DNA of 64,000 nucleotides, from positions 6,446,198 through 6,510,197 of the forward strand of contig NZ_AP023355.1 in NCBI RefSeq assembly GCF_016865425.1, read 5' to 3'. Below the pieces are notes generated by a model that saw only the letters and a program-made list of their open reading frames with translations, had not been told where the DNA came from and ran no database searches. A program made the position numbers and the translations under genes. Of this stretch, positions 40,511-49,440 are shown piece after piece. Position 1 is the first letter of the stretch; every line of letters starts with the position of its first letter. This stretch comes from Actinocatenispora thailandica (GTDB taxonomy: Bacteria; Actinomycetota; Actinomycetes; Mycobacteriales; Micromonosporaceae).

Positions 40511-41893
40511 GTGCACAGTTTCACTGCCGAGACGTCGCTGCCACATCCGGTCCGGGAGGTGTTCGACTGGCACACCCGGCCGGGCGCCATCCGCCGGCTG
40601 CTGCCGCCCTGGGAGCCGGTCACGGTGGCGCAGGAGGCGCCGGACCTGGCCGAGGGCGCGGAGGCGATCCTGCGGCTGGCCGGTCCACCGGCGTCGATCG
40701 CGCCGCGGTGGGTGGCGCGGCACACCGCGCTGGAGCCGCCGCACGAGTTCACCGACGTGCAGATCTCCGGGCCGTTCGACAGCTGGCGGCACCGGCACGT
40801 GTTCGATGAGACCGACACCGGCTGCGACCTGCGCGACGAGGTGTCGTACCAGCTCCCGCTCGGCTCGGCCGGTGAACTCGCCGCCGGGCAGGTGCAGGCG
40901 CGGCTGCGGCGGATGTTCGCCTACCGGCACCGGCAGCTCGCCGACGACCTGGCCGCGCACGCCGCGGCCGGCAGCGCGCCACTGACGGTGGCGGTGGCGG
41001 GCGCGTCCGGGCTGATCGGGCAGGCGCTCACGGCGTTCCTGACCACCGGCGGGCACCGGGTGATCCGGCTGGTCCGCCGCACCCCGCGGGTACCCGACGA
41101 GGTGTTCTGGGATCCCGAACGCGCGTCGCTCGACCCCGACGCGCTGCGGCCCGCGGACGCGGTGGTCAACCTCGCCGGTGCGCCGATCGCCGGCCGGTTC
41201 ACCCACGCGCACAAGGACGCGGTGCGCCGCAGCCGGATCCTCGGTACCGGGCTGCTCGCCCGCACGCTCGCCACGCTGCGCCGGGAGGATGCCGGGCCGC
41301 GGGTGTTCGTGTCCGGCTCGGCGATCGGCTACTACGGGGCGGAGCGCGGCACCGAGCGGGTCGACGAGCAGTCCGGTCCCGGTACCGACTTCCTCGCCAC
41401 GTTGTGCCGGGAGTGGGAGGCCGCCGCCGGGCCGGCGCGCGAGGCCGGCGTGCGGGTGGTGCAGGTACGCACCGGGGTGGTGCAGTCGCCGGCCGGCGGG
41501 ATGCTCCGGTACCAGCTGCCGCAGTTCCTGGCCGCGGCCGGCGGCCGGCTCGGGCCGGGCGACCAGTGGCTGTCCTGGGTGTCGATCGACGACATCGTCG
41601 GGATCTTCCACCACGCGCTGACCAACGACGAGATCTCCGGCCCGGTCAACGGAACGGCACCGGCGCCGGTCACCAACGCCTCGTACACCGCGACGCTCGC
41701 CCGGGTGCTGCACCGACCGGCGGTGCTGCCGGTACCGGCGTTCGCGCCACGGCTGCTGCTCGGCGGCGAGGGTGCCCAGCTGACCGTACTGGCCAGCCAG
41801 AACGCGCACCCCGACGTGCTGGCGCGCAGCGGCTACCGGTTCCGCCAGCCGGACCTGGAGTCCTGCCTGCGCCACGTCCTCGGCCGCGTCTGA
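40511..41893 (+). CDS. TIGR01777 family epimerase with SRPBCC domain
   Basis: A 460-residue fusion. Residues 1-150 are a SRPBCC domain (MHSFTAETSLPHPVREVFDWHTRPGAIRRLLPPWEPV). Residues from about 155 onward are an extended SDR of the TIGR01777 type with nucleotide loop VAGASGLIGQAL, VFVSGSAIGYYGA and the C-terminal DUF1731 region. Function is unknown; related plant and bacterial proteins affect cell division or sugar metabolism. GTG at 40511 gives the family-like start. The region upstream is an intergenic repeat. Confidence 0.88.
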   Translation: MHSFTAETSLPHPVREVFDWHTRPGAIRRLLPPWEPVTVAQEAPDLAEGAEAILRLAGPPASIAPRWVARHTALEPPHEFTDVQISGPFDSWRHRHVFDETDTGCDLRDEVSYQLPLGSAGELAAGQVQARLRRMFAYRHRQLADDLAAHAAAGSAPLTVAVAGASGLIGQALTAFLTTGGHRVIRLVRRTPRVPDEVFWDPERASLDPDALRPADAVVNLAGAPIAGRFTHAHKDAVRRSRILGTGLLARTLATLRREDAGPRVFVSGSAIGYYGAERGTERVDEQSGPGTDFLATLCREWEAAAGPAREAGVRVVQVRTGVVQSPAGGMLRYQLPQFLAAAGGRLGPGDQWLSWVSIDDIVGIFHHALTNDEISGPVNGTAPAPVTNASYTATLARVLHRPAVLPVPAFAPRLLLGGEGAQLTVLASQNAHPDVLARSGYRFRQPDLESCLRHVLGRV

Positions 41894-41914
41894 CCGTTCC
41901 GGCCCGCGCCGGGG

Positions 41915-42247
41915 TCAGCGGAGGGGGACGGCCGTGAGGAGGATGGCGGAGTCCTCCAGGGCGGTGACGTTGTGCCGGGCGTGCGGCACGGTGATCAGGT
42001 CGCCCTCCGCGCCGTCCCAGGACACCTCGTCGGCGGCGAGCCGGATCCGGCCGGACAGCACGAGGACGGTGGCCTCGCCCGGGTTGTCGTGATCGCTGAG
42101 CACCTCGCCCGCGGTCAGCCCGATCACCGTCTGGCGCAACCGTCGCTCGTGCCCGCCGTACACGGTGGACGCGCTGCGGCCGTTGGCGGACCGCAGCGCG
42201 GCGGCCAGCTGCTCGCGGGCCAGGGCGGTCAGTGACGACTTCTGCAT
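41915..42247 (-). CDS. Cupin-domain protein
   Basis: A 110-residue single-domain cupin. SDHDNPGEATVLVLSGRIRL is cupin motif 1 with H, E-type ligands and EGDLITVPHARHNVTALEDSAILL is motif 2. Such proteins bind a metal and act as small dioxygenases or storage/sensor modules. GAGGGAG lies before the ATG at 42247. It converges with the epimerase gene. Confidence 0.85.
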   Translation of the reverse strand: MQKSSLTALAREQLAAALRSANGRSASTVYGGHERRLRQTVIGLTAGEVLSDHDNPGEATVLVLSGRIRLAADEVSWDGAEGDLITVPHARHNVTALEDSAILLTAVPLR

Positions 42248-42791
42248 GCCCGACTCCCTCCGGCGGGTCCGACGCCGACCGTACCGGCAGCGCCCGGCCG
42301 CCGCACGCCGAACGCACCCAACTGCTCTCCGGCCGGGCGCCAGCGACCGGCAGTACCGCAGGCAGACCGGACGCCGCGAACAACGTGGCCACGCCGCCGG
42401 CGGTCCCGCAGGCACTCCGACGAGGCCGCAGGCGGTCCGGCGACACGGCAGTCCGGCGACGCGGCGAGGCGGCGAGGCCGGCGATCCAGCGACACGCCCG
42501 GGCCCCGGGCCGGCCCGGGGCAATGTGGGGTAGCTCATAGCAAATCCACAAGAAGCCAAAAGAAATCGCCGGACCCATCAACTTTTCAGGCACTTTGTGC
42601 GTCTTCATAGGTGACGGCAAGATCGCGACGCGACTCCACGACGGCCGGTGGTGGAGCGCCGATCGTCCTGTGCCCGACACTGCCTGATCGGCGAAATCTC
42701 TTGTCCCACAAGGGTTTTCTCATCGGCCTATGGTGCCGTCACAGCACCCGGCAGCGACCGCAGCGTCGCTCGACACACGGGGGAAGGACTC
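42248..42791. other. Long intergenic region, 544 bases
   Basis: The first 270 bases are G+C-rich without a supported gene. From 42530 to 42610 the sequence is clearly A+T-richer and probably contains the promoter of the secreted protein gene. GCCGATC at 42658-42664 and GATCGGC at 42686-42692 could pair in the leader RNA. I do not recognise a known riboswitch. Confidence 0.5.
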
Positions 42792-44843
42792 ATGCCAGCA
42801 GCCGCAGAGCACAGCACCTCAGCACCCAGACCGCGGCGCGGCCGGCGGGCCGCCGCCGTGGCGGCCCTCGCCGCAACCGCCGCGGTCGGTACCGCCGCCG
42901 CGGCCCTGCCCGCCGCGGCCGGCCCGACCGTACGGCCGGCCCTCAGCACCGACCAGACCGGCGCCGGGCACGCCCGTACCGCCAGCGTGACCCTGCCGAC
43001 CGGCGACAAGGTGATCGTCGGGACCGACCCGCAGGGCCGGGTCCGCACCGCGCACCCGGCGAGCACCGCGCGCCGCACCTACCTCACCCAGCGGTACGGC
43101 GACGACACCTACGTGGTGCCGGCGACCGCGCTGCACGCGCTCGGCGCGGGCAGCTACCGGCTGGCGCAGTTCGACGTGTCCGCACTGGTCGCCGGGCGGC
43201 CCGGGGTCGCGCCGGGCAGCGGCACCGCGCACCCGGACTTTCCGATGCGGACCGCCACCATCAAGGTCACCGACCCGCAGGGCAGGCCGGCCGACGACGC
43301 CAGCCTGAGCGTCGTCAACGTCGACGACTCCCGCAAGTACGCCGCGTTCCCGGAGGCGTTGCACGGCGAGGCGCGGATCAGCGTGCCGGACGGGCACTAC
43401 GCGCTGATGGCGTACTACTACACGGCCGACGACCAGGGCGAGCTGACCGGCGAGTGGCTGTCGTTCGGCCAGTTCACCGTGTCGGGCACGGCGACCACGA
43501 CGGCGGTCGACCTGCGCCGGGCCACCCACGAGGTGTCGGTCGCGACGCCGAAACCGGCCGAGGTGCAGGGCATCGACCTCACCTGGGCGCGCGGCGCCAG
43601 CGACGACTACGGGCTGCAGTCCGGCGTCAGCACCTACGCCGGGCATCCGGTCCGGCTGTCCACCAGCCCGGCCGGCGTCGGCGTGCAGCACTTCTCCGTG
43701 CACGAGACGGCGACCTCGCCGGACTCGGCGGCCACACCGTACCTGTACGACGTGATCTTCCCGAGCGACCGGGCGATCGGCGCAAACCAGCACTACCGGG
43801 CCACCGCCGGCAGCCTCGCCACCCTGAACACCAGCTACTACGCGGACGAGAAGCGCACCGGTGACAGCGTCTGGTTCGACTCGCCGTCCTGGGAGCTGTT
43901 CCAGTTCCGGCTGGGGATCCCGCTGCCGCAGCCGATGCGGCGCACCGAGTACCTGACCGGCGGGGCCGAGCTGACCTACTCGGCGATGATGGACGCCGAG
44001 ATGTCCGACGAGGCGTTCGGCGGCACCTTCCAGTCCGGCTCGTACGTGTTCCGCGGCGGCCAGCACGAGCGGGTCGACTGGCTGCGCGGGCCGCTCGCGC
44101 CGACGATCCCGGCCGACACCGGCGTCGGCGGGTACTTCTGCGGCGCCTGCCGGATCGACGACACGCTGTCGATCGCGCTGGCCCCGGTCGGCGACTCCAC
44201 CCCGGACCACTCCGGCTACCTGGACGACCCGAGCACCCCCGGTACCGTCTCCACCTCGCGCTTCCAGCTGTTCTCCGGCAGTACCCAGCTGGCCGACGGG
44301 AAGGACGTGACCGGCGTCGACGTCGCGGTACCGGCGGCGCGCGGGAACTACCGGATCTCGTACGACCAGACCCGCAAGGCGCCGTGGACCGCGCAGTCGA
44401 CGTCGTCGCACAGCGAGTGGACGTTCAGCTCGGCGCACTCCGGCAGGACCACGGTGCCCACCGACCGGTGGGGTTGCGGCTCCGACGGCGACCCCACGCA
44501 CTGCTCGCCGGTGTCCCTGCTGCTCCCGCACTACCGGCTGAAGCAGGGCCTGGACGGCCGGATCCCGGTCGGCCGGAACACCCTCGCGCTGACCGTCGAC
44601 CACTCGGCGGGTGCCCCGCGGGTACCGGTCGAGTCGGCCACCGTGTCGGTGTCGTTCGACGACGGCAGGACGTGGACCAGGGCGAAGGTCAGCGACCTGG
44701 GCGCCGGCAACTTCCGGGCGCACTGGCGCAACCCGGCAGCCGCGGCCGGCCACCAGGTGACCCTCAAGGTCACCGCGTCCGACTCGACCCACGCCACCGT
44801 CACCCAGATCGTGCACGCGGCGGCGACCGTCGCCCAGTCCTGA
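42792..44843 (+). CDS. Large secreted protein with protease-propeptide-like N-terminus
   Basis: 683 residues. A signal peptide (RRGRRAAAVAALAATAAVGTAAAALPAAAG) is followed by SVTLPTGDKVIVGTDPQGRV, a block common at the start of actinobacterial secreted subtilases. No catalytic subtilase motifs follow; the rest is rich in beta strands. Pairs of Cys (YFCGACR, WGCGSDGDPTHCSP) suggest disulfides. The ATG follows GGGGGAAGG. The next gene encodes a secreted sedolisin, so a shared extracellular role, perhaps substrate or partner, is possible. Confidence 0.75.
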   Translation: MPAAAEHSTSAPRPRRGRRAAAVAALAATAAVGTAAAALPAAAGPTVRPALSTDQTGAGHARTASVTLPTGDKVIVGTDPQGRVRTAHPASTARRTYLTQRYGDDTYVVPATALHALGAGSYRLAQFDVSALVAGRPGVAPGSGTAHPDFPMRTATIKVTDPQGRPADDASLSVVNVDDSRKYAAFPEALHGEARISVPDGHYALMAYYYTADDQGELTGEWLSFGQFTVSGTATTTAVDLRRATHEVSVATPKPAEVQGIDLTWARGASDDYGLQSGVSTYAGHPVRLSTSPAGVGVQHFSVHETATSPDSAATPYLYDVIFPSDRAIGANQHYRATAGSLATLNTSYYADEKRTGDSVWFDSPSWELFQFRLGIPLPQPMRRTEYLTGGAELTYSAMMDAEMSDEAFGGTFQSGSYVFRGGQHERVDWLRGPLAPTIPADTGVGGYFCGACRIDDTLSIALAPVGDSTPDHSGYLDDPSTPGTVSTSRFQLFSGSTQLADGKDVTGVDVAVPAARGNYRISYDQTRKAPWTAQSTSSHSEWTFSSAHSGRTTVPTDRWGCGSDGDPTHCSPVSLLLPHYRLKQGLDGRIPVGRNTLALTVDHSAGAPRVPVESATVSVSFDDGRTWTRAKVSDLGAGNFRAHWRNPAAAAGHQVTLKVTASDSTHATVTQIVHAAATVAQS

Positions 44844-44850
44844 GTACGAG

Positions 44851-44890
44851 GTCCGGGCAGCGCGGCCGACCGGCGCCGCGCTGCCCGGAC
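44851..44890 (+). terminator. Strong hairpin between secreted protein genes
   Basis: GTCCGGGCAGCGCGGC pairs perfectly over 16 bases with GCCGCGCTGCCCGGAC around an 8-base loop, 8 bases after the stop codon. It separates the two secreted protein genes at transcript level. Confidence 0.8.
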
Positions 44891-44917
44891 CTGCCCATCG
44901 AGCATGAGGAGGGATCG

Positions 44918-46126
44918 ATGATCGGAACGGTTCGCCGCGGAAGAACGCTTCGCCGCACCCTGGCGGGCGCCGCGCTCGCCGCCCTGGCCGTCGGGATGGT
45001 CGCCGCGGCCACCCCGGCCTCGGCCCAGACCCCGTCGACCGGGCTGCACACGGCGTGTTCGGTGGCCGGGCCGGGCGCGGCCCGCTGCCTTGCCGAGTAC
45101 CGGGCCACCGGGCGGACGCGGCACGACGCGATGCGCGCCGACGCGACCCCGGACGGGTTCGGCGCGAAGGACCTGCGCGCCGCGTACGGGCTGCCGGCCC
45201 AGGGCGGCACCGGCACGGTGGCGATCGTCGACGCGTACGGCTACCCGACCGCCGCGAAGGACCTGGCCGCCTACCGCAAGCAGTACGGGCTGCCCGCGTG
45301 CACGGTGCAGTCGGGCTGCCTGCGCATCGTCAACCAGCAGGGCGACACGTCTCCGCTGCCCGAGCCGGACTCCGGTTGGGGTGTGGAGACCGCGCTGGAC
45401 CTGCAGCTGGCGTCCGCCGCCTGCCCGAGTTGCAGGCTGCTGCTGGTGCAGGGCGACGACGCCAGCCTGGACGCGCTCGGCACCTCGGTGGACACCGCGG
45501 TACGGCTCGGCGCCTCGGTGGTGTCGAACAGCTACGGCACCGACGAGTTCAACGGGATGTCCGACTACGCGCACTACTACCAGCACAGCGGGGTTCCGAT
45601 CACGGTGTCGTCCGGCGACGCCGGGTTCGTCGCCGCGTCCTTCCCGGCGGTACTCACGTCCACGATCGCGGTCGGCGGCACCACCCTGACGAAGGCGGAC
45701 AACGCGCGCGGCTGGTCCGAGAGCGCCTGGTCCGGCGCGGGCAGCGGCTGCTCGGCCTACATCGACAAGCCGTCCTGGCAGCGGGACGAGAACTGCTCGA
45801 TGCGCACCGTCGCGGACGTCTCCGCGGTCGCCGACCCGGCCACCGGCGTCGCCGTCTACGACACGTACGGGCTCGGCGCGGACGCGGGCTGGCTGGTGGT
45901 GGGCGGCACCAGCGCGGCGTCGCCGTTCGTGGCCGGCGTGATCGCGCTGGCCGGGCACCCGTCGACGGTGACCCCGAAGCGGCTGTACGGCGAGCCGACG
46001 GCGTTCCACGACGCGGTCGGCGGGTCGAACGGCTACTGCGGCGGCGACTACCTGTGCACCGGCGTCCAGGGGTACGACGGCCCGACCGGCCTCGGTACCC
46101 CGAAGGGCGTGACGCCCTTCGAGTGA
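44918..46126 (+). CDS. Secreted serine-carboxyl peptidase (S53, sedolisin-like)
   Basis: 402 residues with a signal peptide (RRTLAGAALAALAVGMVAAATPASA). WGVETALDLQ provides the sedolisin Glu and Asp four residues apart, SSGDAGF the oxyanion Asp and GGTSAASP the nucleophile Ser. This arrangement identifies the S53 family rather than subtilisin. The long propeptide usual in S53 is very short here (about 40 residues), as in some actinobacterial forms. The ATG at 44918 follows GAGGAGGG. It likely digests extracellular protein. Confidence 0.85.
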   Translation: MIGTVRRGRTLRRTLAGAALAALAVGMVAAATPASAQTPSTGLHTACSVAGPGAARCLAEYRATGRTRHDAMRADATPDGFGAKDLRAAYGLPAQGGTGTVAIVDAYGYPTAAKDLAAYRKQYGLPACTVQSGCLRIVNQQGDTSPLPEPDSGWGVETALDLQLASAACPSCRLLLVQGDDASLDALGTSVDTAVRLGASVVSNSYGTDEFNGMSDYAHYYQHSGVPITVSSGDAGFVAASFPAVLTSTIAVGGTTLTKADNARGWSESAWSGAGSGCSAYIDKPSWQRDENCSMRTVADVSAVADPATGVAVYDTYGLGADAGWLVVGGTSAASPFVAGVIALAGHPSTVTPKRLYGEPTAFHDAVGGSNGYCGGDYLCTGVQGYDGPTGLGTPKGVTPFE

Positions 46127-46139
46127 TCGCGGCGGCGGG

Positions 46140-46155
46140 GTGCCCGGGCGGGCAC
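46140..46155 (+). terminator. Hairpin after the sedolisin gene
   Basis: GTGCCC-GGGC-GGGCAC, 14 bases after the stop codon, is a short G+C-rich hairpin. The rest of the gap to 46378 holds a GCCGGCCAGGCCGGC palindrome but no gene. Confidence 0.5.
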
Positions 46156-46378
46156 TCCGCCGCTGCCCGCAGCCACACTCGGCACGACGCGGCCCCGGTC
46201 CCACTCGCCAGGGATCGGGGCCGCCCCGCGCCGGGAACCCGATCGGGCGAACCCGTGCGCGTCCAAAACCGCTGGCACGTCGTTGATCTCGGCAGTACGG
46301 CCGCCGGCCAGGCCGGCGCCCCCCATCCACCGTCGCCCCGCTCCGACGGCGGGATCCGTTGCTAGGTATGGAGTTTCG

Positions 46379-46612
46379 ATGACGCTTGCGCTTGCCACCG
46401 ACCCCACCACCGTCACCCGAATCGAGATCGCCGACCACGTCGAGTCGGCGTTCGCCACCGGCGCGGCCAGCCGGGACGACCTGCTCGGCGCCGCCCGTAC
46501 CGCCGGGGCCCGGCCCGCGCTGCTCGCGGTGCTCGGCGACCTGCCCGACCGCCCGTACGCCGAACTGCGCCAGCTGTGGACCGACCTGCCGGAGATCCCC
46601 ATCGCCCGCTGA
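46379..46612 (+). CDS. DUF2795 protein
   Basis: A 77-residue protein: [62 protein letters not shown] matches the DUF2795 pattern (helical repeats, D-L-P-D-R-x-Y). Function is unknown; members are widespread in actinobacteria. The A+T-richer GCTAGGTATGGAGTTTCG immediately upstream is a likely promoter -10 region and leader. Confidence 0.75.
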   Translation: MTLALATDPTTVTRIEIADHVESAFATGAASRDDLLGAARTAGARPALLAVLGDLPDRPYAELRQLWTDLPEIPIAR

Positions 46613-46696
46613 GTACCCCGCCCCGCCGGTCGGTGCGGGCCAGTCGGCTCCGATTGGCTCTTGGCGGACCCGGCGCCGCCACGCAGGATCGGCGCC

Positions 46697-47815
46697 ATGG
46701 CACGGTTTCCACTCAGTACGATGTCGAGCCTGATCGACACCTCGGTCCGGTACGACCTGGCCGAGAGCACCTGCCCGGCACTGCGGCTCGACGAGATCGT
46801 CGACCCGACCGGCCTCGCCGCGCTGACCCTCGGCTACGGCACCTCGCCCGGCGACGCCGAGCTGCGGGCGCTCGTCGCCGCCGACACCGGGGTACGGCCG
46901 GGCCAGGTCCTGCTGACGACCGGCGCCGCCGGCGCGATGTCGCTGCTCGCCCTCGACCGGACGCCCGGCCGGGTACTCGTGGTCGGCCCCTGCTTCCCAC
47001 CGACCGGTACGGTGCCCGCCGGGCTCGGCGCCGCGGTCGACGTGGTGTCGGCGCGCTTCGACGACGGGTACCGGCTGCCGATCGACGCCGTCGCGGCCCG
47101 GTTGACCGGCACGACCCGGCTGGTCTCGCTCGCCTCCCCGCAGAACCCGTCCGGGGTGCGCTACTCCGGCGAGGAGCTGGCGGCGCTGCTCGACGTGGTC
47201 GCCGAACGCGCCGCACCGGACGCGATCGTGCTGGTCGACGAGACCTACCGGGCCTGCACGTACGGCGCCGCGCCGGTGCCGCCGTCCGCGGCGCCGCGCT
47301 CGCCCCGGGTGGTCACCTGCTCGTCGCTGTCCAAGGCGCACGGCGCGCCCGGCCTGCGGCTCGGCTGGCTGACCGTCACCGACGCCGAGCTGTACGAGCG
47401 GCTGCGGAACGCGAAGTTCCTCACCTCGATCTCCGGCGCCCGCATCGACGAGGTGCTCGGCGCCGCCGTACTGCGCCGGCAGCGGGAGATCCTCGCCCCG
47501 CGGGCCGCGTTCCTCGCCGGTACCCTCGCCACGCTGACCGCCTGGGTCGAGACCGCACCGGTCGACCTGGTCCGGCCGGACGGCGGCGCGCTGTGCTGCC
47601 TCCGGCTGTCCCCGGAGGAGATCCCGGACCGCGCGGTACCCGCGTTCTACGCGCGGCTGGCCGAACTGGACACCCGCGTCGAGCCCGGCGGCACGTTCGG
47701 CGAGCCGGACCGGGTGTTCCGGCTCGGCTTCGGCCACCTGCCCGAGCCGGACTTCGCCGAGGCGCTGACCCGGCTCGGCGCCGCCGTCGACGCCGCGGCG
47801 ACCCGCGCCCGCTGA
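46697..47815 (+). CDS. PLP-dependent aminotransferase, class I/II
   Basis: A 372-residue fold-type I enzyme. Conserved blocks are [10 protein letters not shown], the PLP-pairing Asp in [13 protein letters not shown] and the Schiff-base Lys in [16 protein letters not shown]. Substrate specificity is not evident; the short N-terminus is like that of the capreomycidine-synthase or aspartate aminotransferase branch. It starts at an ATG at 46697. It lies alone between DUF2795 and tRNA-Ser. Confidence 0.85.
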   Translation: MARFPLSTMSSLIDTSVRYDLAESTCPALRLDEIVDPTGLAALTLGYGTSPGDAELRALVAADTGVRPGQVLLTTGAAGAMSLLALDRTPGRVLVVGPCFPPTGTVPAGLGAAVDVVSARFDDGYRLPIDAVAARLTGTTRLVSLASPQNPSGVRYSGEELAALLDVVAERAAPDAIVLVDETYRACTYGAAPVPPSAAPRSPRVVTCSSLSKAHGAPGLRLGWLTVTDAELYERLRNAKFLTSISGARIDEVLGAAVLRRQREILAPRAAFLAGTLATLTAWVETAPVDLVRPDGGALCCLRLSPEEIPDRAVPAFYARLAELDTRVEPGGTFGEPDRVFRLGFGHLPEPDFAEALTRLGAAVDAAATRAR

Positions 47816-47868
47816 GCGCCCGCCGGGGGAATGGAGCCGGCTCGGAGCCATCCGGTACAGTCCTTCGC

Positions 47869-47955
47869 GGTGGTGTGTCCGAGCGGCCTAAGGAGCACGC
47901 CTCGAAAGCGTGTGAGGGTTCACGCCCTCCGTGGGTTCAAATCCCACCACCACCG
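47869..47955 (+). tRNA. tRNA-Ser (CGA)
   Basis: GGTGGTGTGTCCGAGCGG begins the cloverleaf. The anticodon loop CTCGAAA gives CGA, a long variable arm (GAGGGTTCACGCCCTC) marks it as serine, and T-arm GTGGGTTCAAATCCCAC is followed by CACCACC with discriminator G. CCA is not encoded. Confidence 0.95.
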
Positions 47956-48057
47956 CCGGTCGGCCGGCGTGCGGCTGCGGAGTTCCGCGGCGGCGCGCCG
48001 GCCTTCTGCTTTCCGGCCGGCGGCAGTGCGCCGACCAGCGCGAGGACTGGAGTGATC

Positions 48058-48771
48058 ATGAGTACGCACATCGGGGCGGAGCGCGGGCAGATCGCGGAGC
48101 GGGTGCTGATGCCGGGCGACCCGCTGCGGGCGAAGTGGATCGCGGAGACCTTCCTCACCGACGCGACCTGCTATTCGACCGTGCGCAACATGTTCGGCTT
48201 CACCGGTACCTACCGCGGGGTGCCGGTGTCGGTGCAGGGATCCGGGATGGGCATCCCGTCGATCTCCATCTACGCGCACGAGCTGATCAACGACTACGGC
48301 GCGAAGACCCTGGTACGGGTGGGCAGCTGCGGCGCGCTGGCCGACTCGCTGCGGCTGCGGGACGTGATCGCGGCGATCGGCGCGAGTACCGACTCGGCGA
48401 TCAACCGGCAGCGGTTCGACGGCGTGATCGACTACGCCCCGGTGGCCGACTTCGGGCTGCTGCGTGGCGCGGTGGACGCGGCGGCCGGGCGCGACGTCGA
48501 CGTCAGGGTCGGCCAGGTGCTGTCCGCGGACGTGTTCTACAGCGACCGGCCGGACCTGCCGGAGCGGCTCGCCGGCTACGGCGTGCTGGCGGTGGAGATG
48601 GAGGCGGCGGCGCTGTACACGCTGGCCGCGAAGTTCGACGTCCGGGCGCTGGCGCTGCTGACCGTGTCCGACCACATCGTGCGCGGCGAGGCGCTGCCGG
48701 CGGCCGACCGGGAGCGGTCGTTCTCCCAGATGGTCGAGATCGCCCTGGACACCGTCACCGCCGACGCCTGA
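48058..48771 (+). CDS. deoD: Purine nucleoside phosphorylase (hexameric type)
   Basis: 237 residues highly similar in pattern to Deo[60 protein letters not shown] and [12 protein letters not shown], and [19 protein letters not shown] with the catalytic Asp. It cleaves purine nucleosides with phosphate in salvage. Length is normal. The ATG at 48058 follows GGAGTG. Confidence 0.95.
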   Translation: MSTHIGAERGQIAERVLMPGDPLRAKWIAETFLTDATCYSTVRNMFGFTGTYRGVPVSVQGSGMGIPSISIYAHELINDYGAKTLVRVGSCGALADSLRLRDVIAAIGASTDSAINRQRFDGVIDYAPVADFGLLRGAVDAAAGRDVDVRVGQVLSADVFYSDRPDLPERLAGYGVLAVEMEAAALYTLAAKFDVRALALLTVSDHIVRGEALPAADRERSFSQMVEIALDTVTADA

Positions 48772-48913
48772 CAGTGGAGGTGGGTGGCCGCCGGCCGGCG
48801 TTCGAACGGTTGGTGGCCGCCGAGATCCCGACCCGGCGTAACCCGGCGGCCAGCGAAACGTCGTACCGGCCGGGCAGGATCGGACCGAGACGACACGGCG
48901 AGGGGAGGCGCGG

Positions 48914-49309
48914 ATGGGTGCCTGGGACACCGGGATCTTCGACAACGACGGTGCCGGGGATTTGCACGCGGAGTTGCTGACCGCCGCGCCGGCGGGGCGG
49001 GCCGACGTGCTGCGGTCGGCGTTCGCGCTGCCCTGCGAGGAGTACGTCGAGGTCGACGAGGGGCAGCGGGCGCTGGCCGCCGCCGCGGTGGTGTCCGCCG
49101 CAGCCGCCGGCACCGACCTCACCGCGTACGGGCGGAGCCTGCCCGCCGCCGACCTCCCGGCAGCGACCCCGGAGCTGGTGGCGCTCGCCCGCGCCGCGGT
49201 CGACCGGGTCCTCGGCGCCGACTCGGAGTGGCGCGAGCTGTGGGACGAGGCGGAGCTTGGCGCCGACGCGTTCAGCGCCGCCGCCAAGCTCCGCGCCGGT
49301 CTCAGCTGA
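48914..49309 (+). CDS. DUF4259 protein
   Basis: 131 residues. MGAWDTGIFDNDGAGDL is the signature start of DUF4259, a small actinobacterial and bacillar family of unknown function. The later WRELWDEAELG block is also typical. GGGGAGG precedes the ATG. It appears to be a single-gene unit. Confidence 0.85.
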   Translation: MGAWDTGIFDNDGAGDLHAELLTAAPAGRADVLRSAFALPCEEYVEVDEGQRALAAAAVVSAAAAGTDLTAYGRSLPAADLPAATPELVALARAAVDRVLGADSEWRELWDEAELGADAFSAAAKLRAGLS

Positions 49310-49327
49310 CCGACCCACGCCACGGCA

Positions 49328-49440
49328 CCGCGCGGCGGGTCCGCGGCCTCGCGGCGGGCCGGCGGCGGCCTCGCGGCGGGTCCGCGGCCTCGCGGCGGGC
49401 CGGCGGCCTGGCGGCGGGTCGGCGGCGGCCTCGCGGCGGG
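49328..49440. repeat. GCGGCCTCGCGGCGGG repeat array
   Basis: Between DUF4259 and aroA the sequence is made of imperfect copies of GCGGCCTCGCGGCGGGTCC, at least five, 15-25 bases apart. No gene is supported. It ends at the aroA stop codon on the minus strand. Confidence 0.85.

Noticed and set aside
38586-41893. Carotenoid biosynthetic gene cluster
   Set aside because: Only idi and a phytoene/squalene synthase are present; the neighbouring epimerase and cupin are not carotenoid enzymes.
42530-42791. Riboswitch in the leader of the secreted protein gene
   Set aside because: Only one 7-bp stem is apparent and no known riboswitch core is recognised.
44531-47851. Minus-strand frame of over 1100 codons opposite the sedolisin and aminotransferase
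   Set aside because: Low-complexity shadow; the real genes on the plus strand have catalytic motifs.
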